From Campanula takesimana (Eukaryota; Streptophyta; Magnoliopsida; Asterales; Campanulaceae), in contig JAOWBW010000300.1 in the NCBI GenBank assembly GCA_026119855.1, positions 533,954 through 597,953 on the forward strand: a DNA stretch of 64,000 nt. The letters are read 5' to 3'. The position numbers and the translations under genes were made by a program. This document shows, one piece after another, positions 43,843 to 54,182 of the stretch. A model generated the notes under the pieces. It did no database searches, was not told the origin of the DNA, and saw nothing but the letters and a program-made list of their open reading frames with translations. Within the stretch, counting starts at the first letter, position 1; each line of letters starts with the position of its first letter.

Positions 43843-43880
43843 CTACGACCGACTTGATTCCCTCGAATAGGGATACGTAG
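43843..43880 (+). other. CTACG/CGTAG motif, copy 3
   Basis: Outer arms at 43843-43847 and 43876-43880; the same inner hairpin as copy 2. It lies about 135 bp before the purine tract, as in Tat/Ogre elements. Confidence 0.55.
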
Positions 43881-44001
43881 GAATCCTTTAAAGATAAGGG
43901 TCCAGCCACTTGACCACTTTAGTCACCATCTCTCCCATCTTGGTAGCTCGCCGGATCGGGATTCTTTTTTTATCGACAACCCCGCTTTCTTCAAAAGCGA
44001 C

Positions 44002-44016
44002 GTTGCCGAGGGGCTC
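44002..44016 (+). other. LARD polypurine-like tract
   Basis: GTTGCCGAGGGGCTC directly before TGTAAG of the right LTR. Confidence 0.65.
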
Positions 44017-46060
44017 TGTAAGTACCCCCAATCCGGATTACTATCCTTAAATAATCAAATTGTGGAATTAAGGGGTAATTTGGGACATAATTGGGTCATT
44101 ATAGTTTTCAAGGGGTATTTTTAGGCATTAACGGAATTATTTTGGGAAAGGGAGGGACTTTATGGTAAATTCCAAAAGCCAGGACCAGTGGTGAATTTCC
44201 CACAAAGCCTAAAAGGACTTTGTGGGAATTATCCGATAATGGCCGAAGAAAAGGAAACGGGCGCACATTAAATGTGCGCCTTCTCAAGCCAGCCCGACAG
44301 GCCGCCACGTGGCCGCCCGCCATTTGCCACTCGCCGCCTCCCTGTCCCCCGCGTGTTGTACACGCGCCCGACAGCCCCCTCACACCCGCCTTCACCTGAT
44401 TGGTCAGTCATCCTCCCTTGTCCCCTCTCTCCCTATCACAGCAATCACATGCCCGATTTTGATTGGGCTTTCACCCTTGATTGGTCACCCACGCCCCCTT
44501 TCTGAAAATGACTCAATACCCAGCCAAATGCCCCATTTTGTGCCAAAAAATCCAATTTCAACCTAATTTGTGACAATTTTATGAGTATAAATGACCCATT
44601 TTGTGATCCAATCTTAACCCATTTTTATGCTTAGCCCCTAAGCAAGTCACAAGACAATAGTTGAGGGATTAAAGTGAAAATATCCCCCTTTTGCTTGGTG
44701 TCCAAGCCCATAGTTGAAGGGCTAAAATGAAACATTTTCCCCTATAAATAGAGAGGTCATCCTCTCTCATTGGGACAAGAGTTCTAGAGCAAAGTTACTC
44801 TCCAAAATTCTCCCCTCATCAAAATCGATTAGTTTTCTTTGTGATTAAATTATGGCTCACTTTAGATAATGGTGAAGAACTACCAAGAGTAGTAGTATCC
44901 CTCTTATCTTTAAAGTCCCATTTAATCCAAGAAACACAATGATCAAACCGTGATTAAGTGAAATCTTAGAGTCCAAGATCTTTAAGTAGGAAAAGGAAAA
45001 GAAGCAAACTTGGGTCAATCAATTAATGATTTACCCCAAACTTGCTTAAAAGATCAAATCTTTAATTAATTGCAATCTTCTTCTTCATCTCCTTCTATTT
45101 TTCTTTTGTTGGATCATAAAAATGTAATCTTTATATATATATATATGATTGGGATCCAAATACTCTAATGATCCCAATGGCTTCATCTTACATCTTTATG
45201 GTGTATTAAAATGATGAGCTAAGTGGAGAGGAGTATTTGTTAAATTTATGCAATTTCATTTATGTCCTTTAATTAATGTCTTTTATTCCTTGGAACCAAG
45301 CCTTGATCCATGGTGCCCTTCATGATTGTGGGTTGCAAACCAAAGGATAACCTAAAGCTTGTTATGATTTATGCAATTTATATTTATGTCTTTACTTTTA
45401 GGCTTGGTGATCCATTGCACATATGGAGAGAGCCCTTGCATATTTATGATGTTTAGGCTTATTTATGCTATAATGATCAAGTTTGGGTGGTAAAGTCTCA
45501 ATCTTTACCATCCAAACTTTGATTCAACCCTAATTGAAAAGTCACAATTCTGTCCAGTTTCAACAGAATGCTTTGTTTCTGTTTGAAACTGGACTGTTTC
45601 TGATAAATCTGTAAAAAACCTGGGACGGCCAAACGAGCCGTACGGATGGTTTAAACCAGCCATACGGCTAGTTTGGGCAGGGAGCATTTTTTTTTCCAGT
45701 TTTACCCCTTTTTGTTAAACTGATTGCAAAATAAACCTTCCTTGTTAAGTTTCTAACTGATTTCTGTTAAAAGTCAGTTTCTCTCATTTTCAAACACACA
45801 CACACACACCCTTGCACATTTTGGTCAACAAACACAAGGGAGACTCGGCTTTGTCCGAGGCGGCTTGGGTGACGTGAAACTCTTCCCAAGACGTAACCTG
45901 ACCTCCGAACTAATAGAATCTTTAACATTTACATTTGTTGGGTTAAATAATTAACTAATGTGCTGACTCCGTTATGTTTTGCGTGTTAACCGTGTTTGGC
46001 TTTTTCGCCCTTCGAAACGAAAACCCTTCGTTTCCTTCGTCACGAAGCGGGATCCTTACA
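44017..46060 (+). repeat. Right LTR of the LARD
   Basis: 2,044 bp. It differs from the left LTR by scattered substitutions and small indels. TATAAATA is at 44743-44750. The PBS-like phrase near the end is changed here (GTGCTGACTCCG). Confidence 0.95.
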
Positions 46061-46205
46061 GAAAGTTAGTTTTTAACTGATTTTATATTAGATTGCAACA
46101 AATTGACAATGTAGGCTACGGGGTTGCAAAATTTACACTGTTGGGAATCACATTGCAACTATTGACAAACATGGGTAACCAAACTGCAATTTGCCCTAAG
46201 CATGC

Positions 46206-46306
46206 AAAATCTTAACTTTTAACAAAAAATAAAAAAAAAATCAATAGTTTAGGCATGGGAACCTATTGCACGTGGATGACAACACAATAGGTGTCCTAAA
46301 CTAATA
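46206..46306. other. Short hairpin-prone spacer
   Basis: TTTAGG...CCTATTG and CAATAGG...CCTAAA (about 46242-46302) form a broken inverted repeat. It could be a tiny MITE, but no duplication is evident. Confidence 0.35.
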
Positions 46307-46580
46307 CTCCCTCCGTTCCATCCGAAATAGGACGTTTTGCCATTTTGGGTGTCCCATTCGAAATAGGACATCCCAAAATGGAAATGTTTTAATATTTTTT
46401 TATTAGTAAGGCCCACTTGTCATACTCACAACAACTTTTCATTTATTATTCCCCACCAACTTTCTCTCTCCTTCATACTCACAACACCTACTTTTCAAAC
46501 AACTTTTTATAATAAATGATTATTATTCCTTAATCCCCGTGTCGGGACCAAAAATCCTATTTCGAATGGGACGGAGGGAG
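46307..46580. mobile_element. Stowaway-type MITE
   Basis: It runs from CTCCCTCCGTTCCATCCGAA to TTCGAATGGGACGGAGGGAG, with TA at 46305-46306 and 46581-46582. Confidence 0.92.
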
Positions 46581-46582
46581 TA

Positions 46583-47030
46583 TCTGCCCAAGAACATTCA
46601 GAACAACACATTTCCCTAGAGGGCCAAATAGGGAGGAAAACTACTTACTTTTTGTGCAAATTGATAAAAGTAATAAAATTCTAACTTTCATTTTGTAGAA
46701 AATTAGATAACAATTATTAAAATCAAACAATTGTTATCTATAATATTTGTAGGGGGGAATTAATAACAATTTTGGAAAGTTGTTTTACAATCACTAATTT
46801 TTTTAAAGTCTTAGTGAAGAAGTAATCTTCTCCCAAATAAGAGTATTACTTTCTATTTTTGTATGTTTAATGGTAGAATTCATTTCTAAAAAAAGAGAAA
46901 TAATATTACAACTCATCCTACTCATTATCAGTTTTACTGTAATTGATACCCACAACACCAAGCAACTTAATTTCCCTACCACTCATTATCTCTCATACTT
47001 TTCCTTTAACCGCACAATATGAATTTAATA
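46583..47030. other. AT-rich intergenic stretch before the CACTA element
   Basis: No gene or TE end found. Confidence 0.4.
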
Positions 47031-47058
47031 CACTACAACAAAAATGAGCTTCCACAAC

Positions 47059-47460
47059 GTTTAAAAAACGTTGTCTTTGACTTTCCACAACGTTTTGGAA
47101 AACGTTGTGTCATCCACTGTTGTTAAAAGTCCAGATTTAAGACAAAGTTTACAAAATGTTGCACCAAACATTGTTTATTTTGATTTTCATAATTATTAGT
47201 ACTTTTCAACAACATTGGATAAACGTTGTATAAGATCATAACAACGTTTATGCAAACGTTGTAATTGTTGTTCAACAACGTTTAGTGAAAACGTTGCGAA
47301 GTTTAGCACAACGTTTAGACAAAACGTTGCATGTTGGATGACAACGTTTAGGAAAAACGTTGGGAAGTTTAGCACAACCTTTAGCCAAAACGTTGCATGT
47401 TGGATGACAACGTTTATGAAACGTTGTACTGCAACGTTTATGAAACGTTGCGAAGCTAAT
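47059..47460. repeat. Left subterminal repeats of the CACTA element
   Basis: About a dozen ACAACGTTT / AAACGTTG half-sites, many arranged as palindromes such as ACAACGTTTAAAAAACGTTG. Open frames over this block are repeat artefacts. Confidence 0.9.
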
Positions 47461-49274
47461 AAAATTAAAAAAAAAATCATTCCTCCCCAACCCTGCTGCA
47501 ATTTCAGCTCAAACCATAATTGCTAGAAACCAACACAGCCCCCACCTCCCCACAATTTCAACTCAAACCAACACATGACACAGAGAGAGAGAGAGAGATA
47601 CAGGAAATGCTTACAGCTTTTTCACTTAAATTAATATAAATTAACAAAAGTGATATACAAGAAATGCTTACAACTCTTTTCAATTAAAAGAACAAAAGGG
47701 CTATTAACAATACAACAAGCTTCAAGCCTTCAAAAACAGTAAGTAGAACTGAACATATCCAAAAATAAAAAATTCAATAATGAGTTAAGATGGTACACAA
47801 CTAGAAGTAAGTTTAGACATGTGCAATGTAACTGATGTTAAAGCAGAACAAGTCGTGCCGAGTCGAGTCCATCATTCTTCGACGCACCATATGAACTATG
47901 GAGACAGCAGCCAACAACTACTTGACGTGTGGTTATGCAACTGCTGGAAGCATCAATGAAAAAGGTAGTTATAAGCACATGCCATTAAGTAAAGATTAGA
48001 AAAGCAACAATCTTTTTCTTTCTTTTTCCATTTTGGCACGTGGGAGAGAGAGCAATGGTCTTGACTATTGATGCACACATAATTCTTTATTTAAAAGGAA
48101 ACCACTGAAAATAATTTACTAAGCCTCGTGGGGCGCATCGACAAAAATGGTAACTAAAAGTGAAACGAGCCACAAATGAAGACATCAAAAGAAGGCATCA
48201 GAAGCCCCCACCTTACTTCAGAAGCCCCCACCTTACTGCTTACAATTGGTGACAAGAGAATTTCATTATGTTCATTGTCAATTTGGTAGGTACTTACAAA
48301 AATGAAAATTGAACTTACCGAAGAGAAGCAAATTCCCATTTTGATGTTAAAATTGTCACGAGAAACTCTAGCACCACAACCTGAAGTTTAAGCATTAGTA
48401 TATTAATTCCATTACAATGAAAAGAGCGTGGAATTATTAGTTTCTGAAATGCAGAAGACAAGCAACAATTAATTAGATCATAGTAGACAGTCATCCCCAG
48501 CAGTTTCTCTTTCAGAATGTAAGGAAATAACCTTACAGCTAACAGTCGGTGACTATGGTAAACTGGATTAATCAATAATTAGTCTATATAAAAATATTAC
48601 ACAAAATGGCACTATACCATGGAGACAAATAGAGCTATAGTCACTAAATTGCCGAAAAGAGAAGAATTATGTCAGCTCATTCTGTAACAACTGTCAGTTG
48701 CAGAAATTTTCTTAAGGAAAACAAATTGCATAGTTAAAAGTACAACAGTGCTGCTTCAGAAACCTTTCATAAAGAAAACAATAAATTCATAGTCAAATCT
48801 ACTTAATCCACTCTATCACCTAAAACCAGATCGAAACAATGTTATACACAAGGAATCACCCAAAATCAATCCTAGTGGGCACTTCAGTAATTATAGGTTG
48901 TGATTCTAAAAGCAATAAAATTTCTCCAGGTATAAGATTTTATTCTTTCTAAATATGTTGCTTATAATTATGCTTATGTTATGTTCCATTCCATGTAGCC
49001 ACAATAGGATGTTATCCATCATTTGAAGACAGAAAGAACCATCTACACAAAATTTAAAAAGGGAAATTGGACTATGAGGGTGTATTAATGGAAGTAAATA
49101 AATGGCTTCAGGTGAACTAAAACAGCTGTTCAAGTTGAAACTTACTGATTCATATTGTGTGTGTGTGTGTGTGTGTGTGTTCATTTGAACTTGGGACAGA
49201 AACTTTTGTGCTTGGCTAAAAAACAAAAGAACATGCAAACAAGTTGAGAGTGGTGTTACACTTTGTGAACTCAC
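47461..49274. other. CACTA left interior without an identified gene
   Basis: Microsatellites (GA)n at 47582-47599 and (TG)n at about 49158-49180. A 19-bp phrase (CAGAAGCCCCCACCTTACT) is duplicated in tandem at about 48199-48240. A minus-strand segment at 48320-48385 ends at a consensus donor GTAAGT, so it may be an exon remnant, but I cannot name it. Confidence 0.5.
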
Positions 49275-49645
49275 AGTTTCCGACGCTTTGCCACCTGTGG
49301 TGATACTCTTTTAATATGCTCCTTGCGTTGCTGATGGGATAAAGGTTTTATGTGCTTCATGAGTTTACAACAGTCAAGATGACAATTTGTGCAAATACCA
49401 TGCTCAATTTGGAAAAGCCCCTGGGAACAACATTAAAATGCTTTATGTCAATCACAACATATTCTACATTTCTATACCAGCAAAACAATACAGAGAAAAG
49501 AATATAACAGCATAACTAGTGGTGTATAATATAATCCCTAACCTCGCGAAGGCCTCGGTTACTGGTTCTTAACCTGTACTCTTCATAGCAGTCCAAATTA
49601 CAAAACAGATCCTCAAAAAATTCGGGCACCTTTGCGTTGTTGTTC
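49275..49645 (-). pseudogene. Captured fragment of an SNF2/HNH protein gene (plant ZRANB3-like), two exons
   Basis: Exon 49543-49645 lies between a CTAG acceptor and a GTTAGG donor. It encodes NNNAKVPEFFEDLFCNLDCY then EEYRLRTSNRGLRE. Exon 49275-49420 (CCAG acceptor, GTGAGT donor) encodes GLFQIEHGICTNCHLDCCKL then MKHIKPLSHQQRKEHIKRVS. The Cys-rich pattern CNLxCxEEYR ... GICxNCxLDCxxL matches my recollection of the C-terminal part of the plant SNF2-helicase/HNH-endonuclease family (annealing-helicase-like). Both frames are open and in phase. The helicase core and the HNH motif itself are absent, so this is a fragment. It is on the same strand as the transposase genes. Confidence 0.68.
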
Positions 49646-50119
49646 CTAGAAATCGAGAGTTAATTCCATACCAATCCCAAAATATTATGCAAATAGCAAT
49701 AATATTGACTTACTTGCAAACATCACAAGAGGAGAAAAGGATAACCAAGAAGCTAAAAGAAAGAGACACACTTTTGAAGCCTATCAAGAATGAAGTGAAG
49801 CAATATTATTAGGACAAAAAGCAGAATCAAATAAGCCCGCTGTCTCAAGAAAAGGGTCCTACTTTCCTTTTTAGACTTCCCAAATAAACAGTTCCATTTA
49901 TATAGTGTATGCTTAAACTATCCATCTTTTTCATTGTTGTTCTTTTATTTCAAAATAATGAAGTTTAGCACGTGGTGCACAAAAAATATACTCAAGATAG
50001 CTTAAGTGCAATTCAATGAAAATATAGAGGACTAAAGTACAATACAAAAAAAAAAATCCTTTATAAACCGAAAACACTATATGAAGCAAAATATATCAAT
50101 AACACACAACAAATATTAC

Positions 50120-51004
50120 CTAGTCAAGAGCACAAGCAAAAACGTCAAGTACATGTCCTTGATGTACAAGCTGCTTTGAAATCCCTTCATACAACTTCAC
50201 ATCTTTATGGTAATAGGGAGCAGAATCTTTATACAGATCCTTGTGAGAACGTATAGGTTCAGATAATTTTTTTGACACAATCAAATTAGATGCTCTTGAC
50301 AATTCTTTCAATTCTTAATGAGAAATTGTTGAATGAGAAACACGCAAGAAATATACCACATGACAACTAAAGATTCATAATTTCCTCAGAAGTGAACAGA
50401 ATACTTACAGAACCTGGACCTTCAGTTGATGGCTATGTTACCTAGACACGGTATCCGGGATCCAACACGGATACGGATCCTAGTGTCGGATACAATTTTC
50501 TTAATAATTTTGGACACTGGGACACCGTCCTAAATTTGGACACGGGTACGGGGTACGGGATACGAGCATTTTTTCAGGACAAATCAAAATAGTATAAATA
50601 GACTATTTATACTTTACATATAAATGAAGTCAATTCACTCCCTTTTTACTAAGATATATTGTATAATTAAGTAAAACAACATTAAAATTTGTAAAATCTT
50701 TATAAATGAAGTCAACTTACTCCTTTTTTTCTTTCAAATTTTCTTATCGTATCCAAATGAAAAAACAGGTGTCAGGGTATCGTGTCGGACAAGATACGTA
50801 TCGGACACGGGTACTTCAACCTATTTGAAGAGTCCGGGTAATAGAGGTTGACGGGCCACCCAAAAACGCCATAATTCTAGCGCCAGAACCAGGAACACAC
50901 GCTCCCAGCACATGAGCCACCACAGTCAGAGCTGTTCCAGTGCACCTCGAAGCCCTTTCATCAGCTGGAGTGGGCCAAGGATCCTTCTGAAGCTCTTCGA
51001 GTAC
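50120..51004 (-). pseudogene. Captured SEC23 fragment, two exons, one split by a MITE
   Basis: SEC23 is the COPII coat GTPase-activating subunit. The upstream exon (51004 to 50409, donor GTAAGT) encodes VLEELQKDPWPTPADERASR, CTGTALTVVAHVLGACVPGS and GARIMAFLGGPST...EGPGS, split by an insertion at 50433-50846. The next exon (about 50295-50120) encodes IVSKKLSEPIRSHKDLYKDS, APYYHKDVKLYEGISKQLVH and QGHVLDVFACALD, with TAG as its last codon right before a GTAATA donor. This is the trunk/beta region of Sec23 (RSHKDL, GHVLDxFAxALD are conserved). No other Sec23 exon is visible. It is non-functional. Confidence 0.85.
50433..50846. mobile_element. hAT-like MITE inserted in the captured SEC23 exon
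   Basis: 414 bp with similar inverted ends (CTATGTTACCTAGAC and, on the other strand, CTCTATTACCCGGAC). It is flanked by GTTGATGG (50425-50432) and GTTGACGG (50847-50854), an 8-bp duplication with one mismatch, the hAT length. The interior is rich in GGATACG / CGTATC inverted phrases. Confidence 0.75.
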
Positions 51005-51735
51005 CTTCGTAACAGAAGAAATGAAGAAAATAACAGAGGTTTACATAACGTAGTAATAAAGGTTCCACAATGTTAATAAAAATCTTAATTAGAAAAGAAG
51101 GTTCTCATCATTAGTTACGTAGAAAACTTGCTGACCGACCAGATCATAAGGGTAATGAATTATCTATAAGAGCATGTCCAGACATAGAGTAACCCACAGG
51201 AGAACAAGATGAGAAACAGGGAGAAGTTATAGAACTAAATTTGTTTAATAAAGTAGCTGAACTTCATACCAGTATAGGGTGAAGACCTCCTCCAGTAGGC
51301 TGACCACCACCAGCAGGAACGATACTCCACTCTGTACTAACTGCAACATCAAGCTATTCCAATAAATGAAAACATAATGAGAGGAATATATACATTTCAG
51401 AATGTTAACTACAGTGTGAATTTGAGTTACCTGAAATAACTTGCGATATTTTTTTTCCTTCTCCCTCCTTTATCCGGGCTTGGGACCGGCAATGCAATGC
51501 CATATACAGCAATTACATTGGCGGAGTTAAAAAGGGGTTAGTTAATATATCCTGCATGCATCTCAAAAATAGCAACTAATACCAACTTCCAAATATATAC
51601 TACGTACCAATAAACATAAAGTCCAAAATAGATGTCCAAAAACAGTCCAAATTAACAGTCCAAAAACAGTCCAAAATAACAGTTCAAAATAGAAGTCCAA
51701 AACAGAAGTCCAAAATAAAAGTTATTAGCATAGGG
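51005..51735. other. CACTA interior between SEC23 fragment and TNPA-like gene
   Basis: A minus-strand segment at about 51270-51350 reads TEWSIVPAGGGQPTGGGLHP and could be another exon scrap; I cannot assign it. A short repeat AACAGTCCAAA recurs at 51630-51710. Confidence 0.4.
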
Positions 51736-53461
51736 TCAATCAAAAGAAATGTTATCCTTATGCCATGCAACCGTACTCCCAACTGCATCCTCGATGAAAG
51801 ACATGTGTGAGTTGGGCCTCCATAATTGAGCACGAGGATCTAAAGCCACTAGAACCCAAACCTTCCAAACATCCTTTCCGAGGGGAACATTGTGCACCAA
51901 ACCATTAGGATCTGTGGATGCAATTTTACCCTCTGCAACAGCTGTCATTTGCAAATTCAATAATTTGCATTTACGCTCGTTATTGGCAGTTAGATGAGCT
52001 TCTCTTGAGTTCAATTCAAAGAAATCACAAACATTAGAGCTACCATTATGCGATGAAGGAGTGTGTGTCTTTCCATTCACATTATCCCTTGAGCCAACAC
52101 TATGCAAACGCGAAGATGACATGTTTGTATTTGCATTCTCCTTTGGAGTCAAACCCTAGGAACAAAAACAAATTAAAATGTAAGTGAAAACTATCAATAA
52201 CTCTCTAAAACAACTTGCTTGACTATAAATAGCTTGAATATAAATACTTGCCTGCACTAATTTTTTCATCATCTCCATTTCATTCTTCAATTCTGAATAA
52301 GCACTCTCAAGTGCTTGAAACTTCTTTGCACTATTCATGTGGACACCTAATTTAGATGGGGTAATACCAAATCCCATCCCTCTAACTCTTCCATTTCTCT
52401 CGGGTCCGAGTGTTTGAGACAGTACATCCTCATTAATCGATAGTGATGTCGAAGGGGAGGTTTGAGAGGATTTGATCTCTTGTATTTTACTCTTGAAAAT
52501 CAGTAAACAAATAACTTTTAATTAATAGATTAGTCAAATTAATAAAATAATGTATGATTCATCTAAAATGTCACTTACCACACAATCGGCAATAAATGTA
52601 GTTGGTACTTCTCCATTCTTCTTAATGTGTGCTTTACACCAAACATCTTCTCTCCTTATAAGAATTTCTGGATTCTCCTTTCTCTAAAAGTAATAAACAA
52701 TAATAATTGAAATACACAAATTAAAACATGTAGAATGTATTGATCAATTCATAGATAGTTACCATTTCATCTTCTAGTCGAGCATACCCCTTCCTACTCA
52801 TTGTATGTGGGGTTTGATTGTTTGCCCTAATCTCCTTATACTTTTTGCTCTTCATCTACACCATTTTTATGTAAAAAAATCATATATAAATATTAAAGTA
52901 TACAATACAAAATACTAATTAAAAACAAAATTTACCTCAAAGTCATCAGATAACTTTTTTGCTATAAATTCTTTCCACTTTTCAACAGAATCTACGTTGT
53001 CCGGTTTAAGGGATGCAAATTTTGACTCCTTATCTGACATTTTTGATGCATCTCTAAGAGATGCTATCAGCTTTGGTTTACCCTCTCTCCAACGAGTGCC
53101 AATTTGTTGAATAATAAGATTCTTGTAGATGTCATCAATCTTGAATCTCCTCTGTATAAGAACATGACATCACAAATAATGTAATATGTACACTTAGGTT
53201 TTTATGTTTAAACTCAATTAGCTATATAATTATTACCTGAACACATGTCCACAAATCATCCTTTACACTTTTGTCAACTTTCCTCCAATCATTTTCAGTG
53301 ACCGGTACAATCTGTCGTGCCAAAGTACCCAAGAATGAAGATAACCACTCGGAGTGCAAACCGATAGGTTGTCCTCTTTCATTGAATTCCACCTCTACTA
53401 GTTCCGTAGAATTTGAGCATATTTTTCTCAACCTGGTTGGACCTCTTGTTCTCTTTCTCAA
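51736..53461 (-). pseudogene. TNPA-like gene of the CACTA element (Transposase_24 family), at least six exons
   Basis: TNPA-type proteins bind the subterminal repeats and help excision. Exon 53237 to about 53461 encodes RGPTRLRKICSNSTELVEVE then FNERGQPIGLHSEWLSSFLG, a hallmark of Pfam plant transposase Ptta/En/Spm. Further exons on the minus strand: 52936-53151 (IGTRWREGKPKLIASLRDAS), 52763-52855 (RANNQTPHTMSRKGYARLED), 52579-52683 (ENPEILIRREDVWCKAHIKK), 52252-52491 (GFGITPSKLGVH plus a coiled-coil start) and 51736-52155 (VPLGKDVWKVWVLVALDPRA ... GSTVAWHKD). Introns have GT-AG ends except 52156-52251, which has a GC donor (CAG|GCAAGT). Upstream of 53461 the same frame reads on but meets a TAA at 53474-53476, and the first codon is unclear, so the gene is probably dead. 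Confidence 0.82.
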
Positions 53462-53476
53462 TACTTCTTGTTCTTA

Positions 53477-54182
53477 AACTGACTGCTCTTCATTACGAAC
53501 TTCATTGGGAGCTTCAACTGACGGGTCAGGAGAGGGATTTGACCCTCTTTCAGAAATTCGAATGCCTTCATTTCCTTGTTGTTGTGATATTGAAACTGCT
53601 GCTAAACGTAATCTCTTCAAGCGCTTTTACCCCTTTCTTGAACTCTTCATATTCATTATAAATTTAGTAAACACAATATCTGTGTGTATATTTATATATA
53701 TACACTACTATGTCCCACTATTAACTGTTTTAATGTACATTTTTTTCGTAAATCTGCATTGTTCTTTATAAATCTGCACTGTTTTAAAAATTGGTTTCAA
53801 AGTTCTGCATTGTATCTCTATTCTATTTACAAAACCGTTTTGTAAATCTGCTTTGTTTTCTGTAATATAATATGTATTTGAAAATTCTGCACTGTTCTAT
53901 TTTATTGTTTTACAAACAGGTTTAAATACATGGTTCTCAAAGATAGTTTTAATATTATGTTTAAATAACTGTGATTAGTCATTATTTATCAAAAGCAACA
54001 ATCTTGAAGAAGAACAACAACAAAAGTATGTAATTTGTAGTGGGACAAAGAGAGTATATATTTATAGCTAAAAACGATGATATACATATGTAAAATCATA
54101 ATAATGACACTAAGTCATACCTCTATCACATCATTACCCATTGTGATCACCTTGTCAAATTAAGATACAGTTATCTAAAGAT
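53477..54182 (-). other. 5' part of the TNPA-like gene and spacer
   Basis: The frame SISQQQGNEGIRISERGSNP continues upstream of the stop at 53474-53476 to about 53620. A possible first exon, ATGGGTAATGATGTGATAGAG with a following GT (about 54122-54144), is speculative. The rest is AT-rich. Confidence 0.4.

Larger units (their letters stand above)
34439..46060 (+). mobile_element. LARD: large non-autonomous LTR retrotransposon with satellite-filled interior
   Basis: Two 2.04-kb LTRs, a 5-bp target duplication GAAAG (34434-34438 and 46061-46065), a primer-binding site (36481) and a purine tract (44002-44016) define a complete element of 11.6 kb. The interior has no gag, protease, RT or integrase; open frames there are by-products of tandem repeats. 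The GAACTACG...ACGTAGG phrase and long LTRs recall Tat/Ogre-lineage elements, so an Ogre-like partner probably mobilises it (inference). Confidence 0.92.
31388..46196. mobile_element. Non-autonomous Mutator-type element carrying nested insertions
   Basis: It has long terminal inverted repeats starting GGGCAAATTGCAGTTTGG. The left arm (31388 to about 31580) matches the reverse complement of 46066-46196 plus 34381-34438; the right arm is split by the LARD. A perfect 9-bp duplication TAAGCATGC flanks the element. Removing the LARD (34439-46060 plus its 5-bp duplication) and the Helitron (31915-34188) leaves about 0.9 kb with no transposase. The remaining core at 31580-31914 is Pro/Ser/Thr-codon-like but has no gene I recognise. 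Confidence 0.9.

Noticed and set aside
47196..47526. Open frames of 60-100 codons with repeated Phe-His-Lys-Arg-Cys peptides
   Set aside because: They are produced by the CACTA subterminal AACGTTT repeats; no family resemblance and frames follow the repeat period.
48315..48385. A fourth captured host exon (ending at a GTAAGT donor)
   Set aside because: The splice-like end is attractive, but neither translation frame resembles a protein I know.
51270..51350. A further captured exon (Gly/Pro-rich TEWSIVPAGGGQPTGGG)
   Set aside because: Possible, but too short and unrecognised to call.
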